From Deltaproteobacteria bacterium UBA6930 (lineage in GTDB: Bacteria; Myxococcota_A; UBA9160; UBA6930), in contig DKAI01000215.1 in NCBI GenBank assembly GCA_002450755.1, forward strand, positions 1 through 5,577: a DNA stretch of 5,577 nt. Direction: 5' to 3'. Made by a program: the position numbers and the translations under genes. Numbering within the stretch: position 1 is the stretch's first letter; every line of letters begins with the position of its first letter. Positions 1 through 5,485 of the stretch are shown one piece after another. The notes beneath the pieces are model-generated. The model had not been told where the DNA came from, made no database searches, and was given only the letters and a program-made list of their open reading frames with translations.

Positions 1-842
1 TCACCCGCTCCATCAGCATCGATTCGCTCCTCACCTGCATAAGTTCCATCCGGCAGAATTTCAAACGAATCACGCATTGTTTCCGCAGAAGCGTCGCAGC
101 AATAACGAACAGTTCCACGATACGCTTTTTCTCCATACCGATTGATAATTCCTTCTACCAACTCTTCACCCAGTTTCAGTTGACGCAATACCGTCATAAA
201 ATCCGCCTGAAGAAGACCACCGAATCGAGTGTTATCAAAGATCAGACTAAAAGTTGTAGGAACTGGCTTGTCGTTTTCAAAAAGTAGTGTTGGACTAATA
301 ACTAGACCAGTTTCAAAGACATTAGCCTTCGTGCTACTAAAGCCTCCAGGTACCGTTCCACCCATATCAAGCTGATGGGCTCGAATACTTATGAAGGCAA
401 TCGGTTTCCCCTCAAAAAATACCGGTCGGATAAAACTTACGTCATTAACGTGTAATCCATTTCGATAAGGGTCATTACAAAGAAGTACATCCCCAGGTTT
501 GAGCCTTTCAGGACCATATTCTTCTACTATATTGCGACAAGCATCTTCCATGGTTCCAAGAAAGACAAGCAGACTACTTCCAACTGCGGGAAGCGGATAG
601 TCCATATCAGGCGGCCCCGAAATAGAAATCGCAAAATCAAACCAGTCACTAATAATTGGAGAAAAGGAGCCCGCCATCAGTCCAGTGCTCATATGTTCTG
701 CCGCATGCCGCAATCGGTTGCTTAAAACCGTCGCGGTAAATCGGTCGCAATTGTATTCCTTTTCAAATCTATCCTCTGTCCAATTGCGCAGTAAATCCTT
801 GCTTTTCCCGTCAAGATCTTTGGAAGAAACCTCTTGGCTCAC
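1..842 (-). CDS. HyuB-type subunit (hydantoinase B / oxoprolinase / acetone carboxylase alpha family), C-terminus cut off by window edge
   Basis: The frame starts at a GTG (842-840) and stays open for 280 codons to the left edge. Family members are usually 500 residues or more, so about half or more of the protein lies outside the window. Residues 35-60 hold the family's N-terminal pattern of an early N-R-L-R helix. Residues 115-126 read KPGDVLLCNDPY, followed by H131-x2-D134 and by RAH at 154-156, then a glycine-rich GGTVPGG stretch near 161-167. H131, D134 and H156 match the spacing I recall for the metal-binding His/Asp/His of the acetone carboxylase alpha subunit, so metal binding is likely. 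With HyuA it should form a cytosolic ATP-dependent enzyme that either opens a cyclic amide or carboxylates a ketone; the substrate is unknown. GTG is the only sensible start: the HyuA stop is five codons upstream in the same frame, and the first ATG comes about 50 residues later, inside conserved sequence. The gene follows hyuA by 15 bp. Confidence 0.9.
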   Translation of the reverse strand, partial: MSQEVSSKDLDGKSKDLLRNWTEDRFEKEYNCDRFTATVLSNRLRHAAEHMSTGLMAGSFSPIISDWFDFAISISGPPDMDYPLPAVGSSLLVFLGTMEDACRNIVEEYGPERLKPGDVLLCNDPYRNGLHVNDVSFIRPVFFEGKPIAFISIRAHQLDMGGTVPGGFSSTKANVFETGLVISPTLLFENDKPVPTTFSLIFDNTRFGGLLQADFMTVLRQLKLGEELVEGIINRYGEKAYRGTVRYCCDASAETMRDSFEILPDGTYAGEERIDADGAG

Positions 843-848
843 CGTTTT

Positions 849-853
849 CTCCT
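849..853 (-). promoter_or_regulatory. Ribosome binding site deciding the GTG start of the HyuB-type gene
   Basis: The minus strand reads AGGAG, six bases ahead of GTG (842-840), just after the HyuA stop codon at 860-858. No ATG, GTG or TTG alternative lies between the two genes, so this site supports the non-ATG start. Confidence 0.8.
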
Positions 854-857
854 CTGC

Positions 858-2882
858 TTAGCTTTGGGACTCAATGTTGATTTCACCAAACTTCCCAACT
901 TTCCCTGCCTGATTTTGCGTAATGTGGGTAGTCGATAGGGGCTCTCGAATAATCGCAGGGCCCTGAATGACGTCTCCCATTCTCAGGTTTACCCTGTCAT
1001 AGACCTGAGCGATTTGTTCTTCGTCAGCAATGTATTTAATGATAGTGGTACCCATGCTCTTAAGCTGCTCCCCTTCCCTGCGTGGTAGTTCCGGATACGA
1101 AACCTTTTGAGTCGGAACTACGGCGCGTACTCGGTAAGTAACCCCTTGCACCGGAATTTCTTCGAACTTATTTCCATGATGTCTTTCGTAAGCTTCATGA
1201 AATCCCTCAATCATTTTTTCTACAGCTGCACTATCTATGTCACCTCGTGCTACTTCGACAAAAGGCGTGTCCCAGGTTTGACCTAGTAATTGACCATCGA
1301 ATGACCGTATCAACTCGAATTCATGCTCTGACCCGAGACGATCGAGCAACTGTGTCTCCATTTCCTGATATAAGCTATCGATAGATTCTGCCGAATCGGG
1401 CCCTAAAAGTTTGTAAGAACTTCGGCTCAGTGTGTAAGCCTGATCTGCGGATAGCAATCCAAGCGCCGAGAACAGGCCCGGGTGAGGAGGAACAATCACT
1501 TTTCGGACTCGAATTAGGTCAGCAATAGCCGGAAGCATCAAAGGCCCTGCAGCACCGTAGGCTACCAAAGAGTAGTCTCTAGGGTCAATTCCGTGCTTGA
1601 TTGCAATGTTAAAGATACCCTCGGAAATATTGTTCAGACCGATATCGTAGGCGTACTTAATTCTTTGATTAAACGAAAGAGGGGTATCTAGTTCTTCAAA
1701 CGCCTTAGTAGACAAAGAGGAATCTAAGGGCATCTTACCTCCCGCGAAACCTCCAGGATCTATCAGTCCGGCCAAAACGCACACATCCGTCATCGTGGGC
1801 TGACTACCACCTCTGCCATAACAGGCAGGCCCTGGGGAGGCGCCTGCACTCTCTGGACCCACTGTGACATCCCCTGTTTTGGAAATGGCGACAATGCTGC
1901 CTCCCCCCGCACCAATACTTGAAATATCATTCGACAGGGCATTCACGATTAGGTCGTGTTCTAATTCAAAAGTCGTGTTTACAAATGGATCGCCTTGCGT
2001 GACAAGGCTGATATCACAGGACGTCCCGCCTACATCGGCGCAGAGCAAGTTCCGTTCTTCAATCATCGACCCGAAATGAGCACAACCGACCGTTCCAGCT
2101 GCAGGACCAGAGAAGACAACTCCAAAAGGTTTATCCATCGCATCCGAAGCTGGGATTAAATTTGCCGTGCAGTCAGCAAAGTTAAGATCTCCTGTGAAAC
2201 CGGCTTCGCGCAAACTTTCATCTAGTCGTTGCGTGTATTCTTGGTAAATAATCTTCATAAAGACATCTATAAGTGTCGTAGAAGCTCTAGCGTATTCTTT
2301 TGCCAGAGGAGAAACCTCACTTGAAATGGAGCAGCTAACCTCTCCTAGTTCCTCTCTGACCAATTCTCGAATCCGTTTTTCGTGAATGTCATTCGTGTAA
2401 GCGTTTATCAAACAAATAGCCACGCCAACAACTTCACATTTCCCTAGAACACGGATTTCTTTTCTCGCCTGATCTTCATCGAGCTCGGTAAATATTTCAC
2501 CAGAAGCCGTCACTCTTTCCAGAACTCCGCGACGCAGATACCTCTCCACCAGAGGTCTCATAGTATCGCCAAATGGGCGCCTCCAAGTCGGGTCGCTAAG
2601 AGAAGTTGCCGGTCGCCAGCAGCGCCCCATATCCAAAATATCTCTGTGCCCAAGAGTTGTAAGGAATCCCACCTTAGGAAGCGACCGCGTAATTATCGCA
2701 TTCAAACCATGAGTGCTTGCATGGTTAAAAACTGTCGCACTTGAAACATTCAATTCCTGTGCACCTTCGACTACACCACGGTCCACCTGTTCTACAACAG
2801 TGGAGACTTTAGCGGTTCGAATTTCTCCATTTTCAACCGAGACCACATCTGTAAAAGTTCCGCCCACATCAACTGCCATCAT
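858..2882 (-). CDS. HyuA-type ATP-binding subunit (hydantoinase A / oxoprolinase / acetone carboxylase beta family)
   Basis: This complete 674-residue protein matches the usual family length of about 690. The family has an actin/ASKHA-like ATP-binding fold that phosphorylates the substrate (a cyclic amide or an enolised ketone), and the HyuB partner completes the reaction. Visible motifs in order: phosphate-1 loop DVGGTFTD at 5-12; HASTHGLNA at 54-62; GHRDILDMGR at 78-87; SSEVSPLAKEYARAST at 187-202; SGPAAGTVG at 258-266; second phosphate loop DVGGTSCDIS at 283-292; GAGGGSI at 324-330; VGPESAGASPGPACYGRGG at 341-359; and PTMTD at 362-366. The start is ATG 2882-2880, with GGGGA seven bases upstream inside the end of the zinc-ribbon gene. 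A second ATG follows immediately and is equally possible. The gene begins 3 bp after the zinc-ribbon stop, so translation is probably coupled. It is cytosolic, with no signal peptide or membrane segment. Substrate and choice between hydrolase and carboxylase are not resolved. Confidence 0.93.
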   Translation of the reverse strand: MMAVDVGGTFTDVVSVENGEIRTAKVSTVVEQVDRGVVEGAQELNVSSATVFNHASTHGLNAIITRSLPKVGFLTTLGHRDILDMGRCWRPATSLSDPTWRRPFGDTMRPLVERYLRRGVLERVTASGEIFTELDEDQARKEIRVLGKCEVVGVAICLINAYTNDIHEKRIRELVREELGEVSCSISSEVSPLAKEYARASTTLIDVFMKIIYQEYTQRLDESLREAGFTGDLNFADCTANLIPASDAMDKPFGVVFSGPAAGTVGCAHFGSMIEERNLLCADVGGTSCDISLVTQGDPFVNTTFELEHDLIVNALSNDISSIGAGGGSIVAISKTGDVTVGPESAGASPGPACYGRGGSQPTMTDVCVLAGLIDPGGFAGGKMPLDSSLSTKAFEELDTPLSFNQRIKYAYDIGLNNISEGIFNIAIKHGIDPRDYSLVAYGAAGPLMLPAIADLIRVRKVIVPPHPGLFSALGLLSADQAYTLSRSSYKLLGPDSAESIDSLYQEMETQLLDRLGSEHEFELIRSFDGQLLGQTWDTPFVEVARGDIDSAAVEKMIEGFHEAYERHHGNKFEEIPVQGVTYRVRAVVPTQKVSYPELPRREGEQLKSMGTTIIKYIADEEQIAQVYDRVNLRMGDVIQGPAIIREPLSTTHITQNQAGKVGKFGEINIESQS

Positions 2883-2885
2883 GTG

Positions 2886-3134
2886 TCAGTCCCCTTTTTT
2901 CATGCCGCGGAGTGTATCAGTCGCGAGAACGATATGCCCCAGTCTATTCCAGTGATTTCTCTCGGTGCAATGCAAGCATTTTTGGCATTTGACCACTAAA
3001 AACCATCCACCTTCAGAGAGCACCGGATAACGAAAAAGACTCTTCGCGTCACATTTAGGACAGCTTCCTGGAACGGGCTCCTTTTCCTGAACTGGAAAAG
3101 CCTCTTCAGGTCGCATAAAAACATGGTTACTCAT
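2886..3134 (-). CDS. Small zinc-ribbon protein, candidate third subunit of the HyuA/HyuB enzyme
   Basis: This 82-residue protein has C25-x2-C28, then 21 residues, then C50-x2-C53, with an extra Cys at 56. That pattern is a classic four-cysteine zinc ribbon. The core between the knuckles is beta-prone (LFRYPVL, GWFLVV), and no other domain is present. The zinc-ribbon OB-fold proteins found with thiolases carry an extra OB domain that is missing here. It lies directly ahead of hyuA (3-bp gap), and its last codons contain the hyuA ribosome binding site, which strongly suggests co-production. Acetone and acetophenone carboxylases have a small, metal-binding third subunit, and this protein may be an analogue; I cannot show homology by eye. 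The start chosen is the ATG at 3134-3132, because GGGAG sits five bases before it. An in-frame ATG at 3146 would add four residues but has no comparable ribosome binding site. It could instead be a free zinc-ribbon protein of unrelated role. Confidence 0.77.
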   Translation of the reverse strand: MSNHVFMRPEEAFPVQEKEPVPGSCPKCDAKSLFRYPVLSEGGWFLVVKCQKCLHCTERNHWNRLGHIVLATDTLRGMKKGD

Positions 3135-3139
3135 TCTTG

Positions 3140-3144
3140 CTCCC
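3140..3144 (-). promoter_or_regulatory. Ribosome binding site deciding the zinc-ribbon gene start
   Basis: The minus strand reads GGGAG followed by five bases and ATG at 3134-3132. The alternative ATG at 3146-3144 overlaps this site and has only a weak A-rich sequence upstream, so the shorter 82-residue product is preferred. Confidence 0.65.
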
Positions 3145-3173
3145 ATTTCTTAGCGCAGATCAAGTTCTTCCTC

Positions 3174-3215
3174 TGAGTTCTCTTCTGATCCTCTTGCTAG
3201 TGAGGAGGGAACTCA
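3174..3215. repeat. Imperfect inverted repeat in the leader of the zinc-ribbon/hyuA/hyuB cluster
   Basis: The left arm TGAGTTCTCTTC (3174-3185) and the right arm GGAGGGAACTCA (3204-3215) are complementary at 10 of 12 positions. The outer seven (TGAGTTC / GAACTCA) are perfect, and the 18 bases between the arms are unpaired. The dyad lies between the upstream gene's terminator and the zinc-ribbon start, which is where an operator for this cluster would be expected. The two mismatches would be G-U pairs only in a plus-strand RNA, so a DNA-binding dyad is more likely than a minus-strand RNA hairpin. I found no convincing -35/-10 pair beside it. Confidence 0.4.
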
Positions 3216-3247
3216 ACTCTCGCAAAGCTCCTAAATTTTCTTTTAAG

Positions 3248-3285
3248 AAAAAAAACGCCCGCACTGTCAGAGCTAGCGCGGGCGT
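3248..3285 (-). terminator. Rho-independent terminator after the amidohydrolase gene
   Basis: An eight-base-pair stem, ACGCCCGC (3255-3262) against GCGGGCGT (3278-3285), closes a 15-base loop. It is followed on the minus strand by an uninterrupted run of eight T (3255-3248, the first of which can pair in the stem). It lies just over 20 bp beyond the amidohydrolase stop codon (3310-3308) and ends that transcript. A shorter T-rich run follows the stem on the plus strand too, so the element could also act in the opposite direction, but no plus-strand gene approaches it. It separates the amidohydrolase from the hyu cluster. Confidence 0.9.
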
Positions 3286-3307
3286 ATTTTTATACTCACA
3301 TCGAAAC

Positions 3308-5026
3308 TTAGGCCGCGGTACCTCCCCGAAGCAGGGTGCCTGGAGTTGCACCAGTGCATTCTCCGTCTTTGAAGGTGACTTCACCGTTTACCAAAATCCA
3401 GCGGTAACCTTCTGCCTTACGAATTCTTCTCCATTCATTTGCAGGAAAATCATGAGCCACTTCTGACTCCGTCGCTTTAAGGGCTTCCAAGTCGTATACG
3501 ACGAGATCCGCGGGACGGCCCTCTTCTATGGTTCCACGATCTTTAAACCCAGCCATCTGAGCTGGAAGCCCTGACATCCTATAATGCGCTTCCTCGAGAC
3601 TCATCAGGTCCTGGTCACGCACGAAATCCGCAATAAAATCCGTAGTGAATGCACCTAATGTTACGTACTTCGTGTGAGCCCCACCGTCAGAGACACCTGG
3701 AACCACATATTCGGACTCAAAGATCTCCTTGTTCCCATCGAAGTCGGTGTTAAAAGGAGGTGTGTAGATCGTCGTCTGGAGCTTCTCCGAAATCACCAGG
3801 TCCAAGAATGCGTCTATCGGGTGTTTGCCCTGAGCCTCCCCAAGCTGCTCGAGGTTGAGTCCTTCCCATTTCTTGTTCTCTTCATTTACCGTTTCAAGAA
3901 TTATGAACTCTTTAATCGGACCGCAGGCAACAGGCATGCGGCCATGGTCGTAATCGTTACGGAGCCCTTCTCGCGCCGCGGGCTCTTGCATTTTAGCCAT
4001 CCTCTCTTCGACGTCTCCAAGAGTGACGTACAACCAGTCCTTTTGGCCATCTAGCAAATTGAAATCCACGAATGTGTAAGTAAGGTCGTTTGCTGCCGTT
4101 GCACCCTGGAGGAAGATCTTTATGCCTTCCTCTTGACATTCATCGGCCCACTTAAGAAGACGCTTGTGCTGCTTGGGATGATAGTCGTTGCAGAAAACAA
4201 CATTGAACAGAATCGCTGACTCCGATCGCTTCCCGAGCTCCTTAACAAACTTGAGATCTTCAATAAAGTCATCCTTAGCCTGAGTGATTTGAATATGGCC
4301 TCCACCTCTCTTGCGAAGAACCTCTCCAAACGCAAAGCAGGTCTCGTCACTCATGCAGTCGGTAACCATTGGAGAGCCGTCGTAATCACGTTGGACTGAC
4401 GTAAATCCATCGCCCAATCTCTGAACAGACCAACCGCATGCGCCCGCGTCCAAGCCTTTCTCCATAAGTCGGCACATCTCAGCCAGTTCCTCGGCAGTCG
4501 GTTCGCGACTTTTCGCAGCATCGAGTCCCATTACCCAGATCATCAGCGGTCCAATAGGGACATAAGAAATTACGTTTATTCCCTTTGGCATTCGCTCGAG
4601 CGAATCAAGCCACTCCGGAAAGGTGATCCAATCCCAGAGCATTCCCTCTTTCATGGAGTCGAACGGAATCGCCTCTACCCTAGACATGCTAAGCATCGCT
4701 CGATCGCGGTTTTCTGGAGCCACTGGCGCAAAACCAAAACCACAGTTCCCTAGAACGAGTGAAGTTACGCCGTGCCAACCTGAGAGAGTGCAATACGGAT
4801 CCCATTGGATTTGTGCATCGTAGTGGGTGTGCAAATCAACAAAGCCCGGCGCCACGATTTGGCCAGTCGCGTCAAGCACCTCGTCAGCTTCTGAAGGATC
4901 AATGTTGCTGCGCGAGATCATCGCAACTTTGCCGTCTTTGATTCCAATATCAGCGCGAAATCTGGGGTTGTCTCTTGTTCCGTCTACAACGGTTCCGTTG
5001 GTTATCAGGGTATCATAATTGGCCAT
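3308..5026 (-). CDS. N-acyl-D-amino-acid deacylase (D-aminoacylase) family amidohydrolase
   Basis: This 572-residue metal-dependent hydrolase of the amidohydrolase superfamily probably cleaves an N-acyl or N-carbamoyl group from an amino acid or similar amide in the cytosol. The N-terminal beta-sandwich part (1-60) ends in the family signature APGFVDLHTHYDAQ at 59-72, with metal ligands H66 and H68. GNCGFGFAP follows at 93-101; C95 corresponds to the zinc-binding cysteine of D-aminoacylase. H244 (GGGHIQIT) and H283 or H287 (YHPKQHKRLLKW) fit the next metal ligands, and D447 in SDGGAH fits the catalytic aspartate. The C-terminus has the usual RGTIEEGRPADLVVYD and WILVNGEV. All key residues are therefore present. 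It is longer than characterised D-aminoacylases (about 480-500 residues), so the substrate may differ. The start ATG at 5026 has AAAGGAGA seven bases upstream at its core. The gene stands alone ahead of a strong terminator, so it is a separate unit from the downstream hyu genes, though it may share their pathway. Confidence 0.92.
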   Translation of the reverse strand: MANYDTLITNGTVVDGTRDNPRFRADIGIKDGKVAMISRSNIDPSEADEVLDATGQIVAPGFVDLHTHYDAQIQWDPYCTLSGWHGVTSLVLGNCGFGFAPVAPENRDRAMLSMSRVEAIPFDSMKEGMLWDWITFPEWLDSLERMPKGINVISYVPIGPLMIWVMGLDAAKSREPTAEELAEMCRLMEKGLDAGACGWSVQRLGDGFTSVQRDYDGSPMVTDCMSDETCFAFGEVLRKRGGGHIQITQAKDDFIEDLKFVKELGKRSESAILFNVVFCNDYHPKQHKRLLKWADECQEEGIKIFLQGATAANDLTYTFVDFNLLDGQKDWLYVTLGDVEERMAKMQEPAAREGLRNDYDHGRMPVACGPIKEFIILETVNEENKKWEGLNLEQLGEAQGKHPIDAFLDLVISEKLQTTIYTPPFNTDFDGNKEIFESEYVVPGVSDGGAHTKYVTLGAFTTDFIADFVRDQDLMSLEEAHYRMSGLPAQMAGFKDRGTIEEGRPADLVVYDLEALKATESEVAHDFPANEWRRIRKAEGYRWILVNGEVTFKDGECTGATPGTLLRGGTAA

Positions 5027-5090
5027 CGCTACTCTCCTTTTGGGCTCGGGTCGAAGACAAGTTTAGCTCAAAAACGGACCAGTTGTCCCG

Positions 5091-5104
5091 AAGGATTAAT
5101 CCTT
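5091..5104. promoter_or_regulatory. Perfect 14-bp palindrome AAGGATTAATCCTT, candidate operator
   Basis: AAGGATTAATCCTT equals its own reverse complement over all 14 bases. It lies about 65 bp upstream of the amidohydrolase start codon and just downstream of a -10-like GATAAT (5123-5118, minus strand). A repressor bound here would block early transcription. The regulator is not in the window. Confidence 0.45.
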
Positions 5105-5117
5105 AATTTTCGGAAGA

Positions 5118-5144
5118 ATTATCGATTAGATCCAGCGGCAGCAA
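5118..5144 (-). promoter_or_regulatory. Weak candidate sigma-70-like promoter for the amidohydrolase gene
   Basis: On the minus strand GATAAT (5123-5118) matches five of six bases of the -10 consensus. TTGCTG (5144-5139) lies 15 bases upstream and matches three of six of the -35 consensus. The spacing is shorter than the usual 17, so the promoter would be weak or activator-dependent. A start near 5111 would give a leader of about 85 bases that includes the palindrome. Confidence 0.28.
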
Positions 5145-5158
5145 CTCCAAAGTTTTCC
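5142..5158. repeat. Copy 1 of a 17-base imperfect direct repeat
   Basis: CAACTCCAAAGTTTTCC here matches CAGTTCCATAGTTTTCC at 5256-5272 in 14 of 17 positions, with starts 114 bp apart and in the same orientation. This copy overlaps the weak -35 candidate. It could be a pair of activator sites or a chance resemblance. Confidence 0.35.
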
Positions 5159-5198
5159 CCAAGGGGCGCTAATGGAGATTCGATTCCTAACTCTCGTT

Positions 5199-5218
5199 TG
5201 GGTTCCTACTAGAACCCA
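5199..5218. repeat. Small perfect hairpin, 7-bp stem and 6-base loop
   Basis: TGGGTTC (5199-5205) and GAACCCA (5212-5218) are exact reverse complements around a six-base loop. No T run follows on either strand, so it is not a rho-independent terminator. It may be an operator-like dyad in the region upstream of the amidohydrolase gene. Confidence 0.4.
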
Positions 5219-5255
5219 CCCCCAAGTCCTCCGAACTCAGGCAGGACCTCCGGAT

Positions 5256-5272
5256 CAGTTCCATAGTTTTCC
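5256..5272. repeat. Copy 2 of the 17-base imperfect direct repeat
   Basis: CAGTTCCATAGTTTTCC matches the copy at 5142-5158 in 14 of 17 positions. Its TTTTCC end also forms an inverted pair with GGAAAA at 5289-5294. Confidence 0.35.
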
Positions 5273-5393
5273 TCAAACGAGACTTATTGGAAAAGCCGGT
5301 AAATATCTTTTAATTCACTGCGTTTGGTTACGAAGCCAACGGAATTTAAGACCGGAGAATATCAATCCTAACCTCTCTCCTCAGGACAGATCT

Positions 5394-5450
5394 AACCGTT
5401 GGCAAAAAATCAGTCTGTAACGGTTCTTTACGGTTGCGAAAGTTGCGAGA
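5394..5450. repeat. Cluster of AACCGTT/ACGGTT and GTTGCGA repeats
   Basis: AACCGTT (5394-5400) and AACGGTT (5419-5425) form a perfect 7-bp inverted repeat 18 bases apart. ACGGTT recurs at 5430-5435, exactly 10 bp after its first copy at 5420. GTTGCGA occurs twice in tandem (5433-5439 and 5442-5448), as a 9-bp unit matching in 8 of 9 positions. Roughly one copy per helical turn suggests cooperative protein binding, but no factor can be named. Confidence 0.4.
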
Positions 5451-5485
5451 TTTGGCACAAAAAGACGTAGGATGACGCTTACCTC

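Larger units (their letters stand above)
5027..5485. other. Long intergenic region with repeats but no convincing gene
   Basis: About 460 bp lie between the amidohydrolase start and the possible gene end at the right edge. I find no tRNA or rRNA and no protein-like reading frame on either strand. The region contains a perfect palindrome, a weak promoter candidate, a 17-base imperfect direct repeat, a small hairpin and a cluster of ACGGTT/GTTGCGA repeats, each listed separately. It most likely holds the amidohydrolase promoter and its control sites. Confidence 0.6.

Noticed and set aside
2895..2902. A-rich run before GGGG at the end of the zinc-ribbon gene as a programmed frameshift site
   Set aside because: The six A fall as AAA AAA GGG in the gene's frame, not as the A AAA AAG slippery arrangement. 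The downstream gene is already in frame, so no frameshift is needed.
3160..3384. A 74-codon minus-strand frame overlapping the end of the amidohydrolase gene
   Set aside because: It spans the terminator, including its A/T runs, has a low-complexity composition and no homology that I recognise.
3137..3466. A plus-strand frame of 109 codons across the terminator
   Set aside because: It overlaps the amidohydrolase end, reads through the terminator hairpin and has no family features; it is a shadow frame.
5199..5218. Hairpin as a terminator of the right-edge gene
   Set aside because: The stem is only seven pairs and no T run follows it on the minus strand, so it does not fit a rho-independent terminator.
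5172..5420. An 82-codon plus-strand frame with an AAGGGG sequence five bases before its ATG
   Set aside because: Despite the ribosome-binding-like sequence, the predicted peptide has few acidic residues, no motif and an unstructured composition, and it crosses several repeats. It is probably chance.
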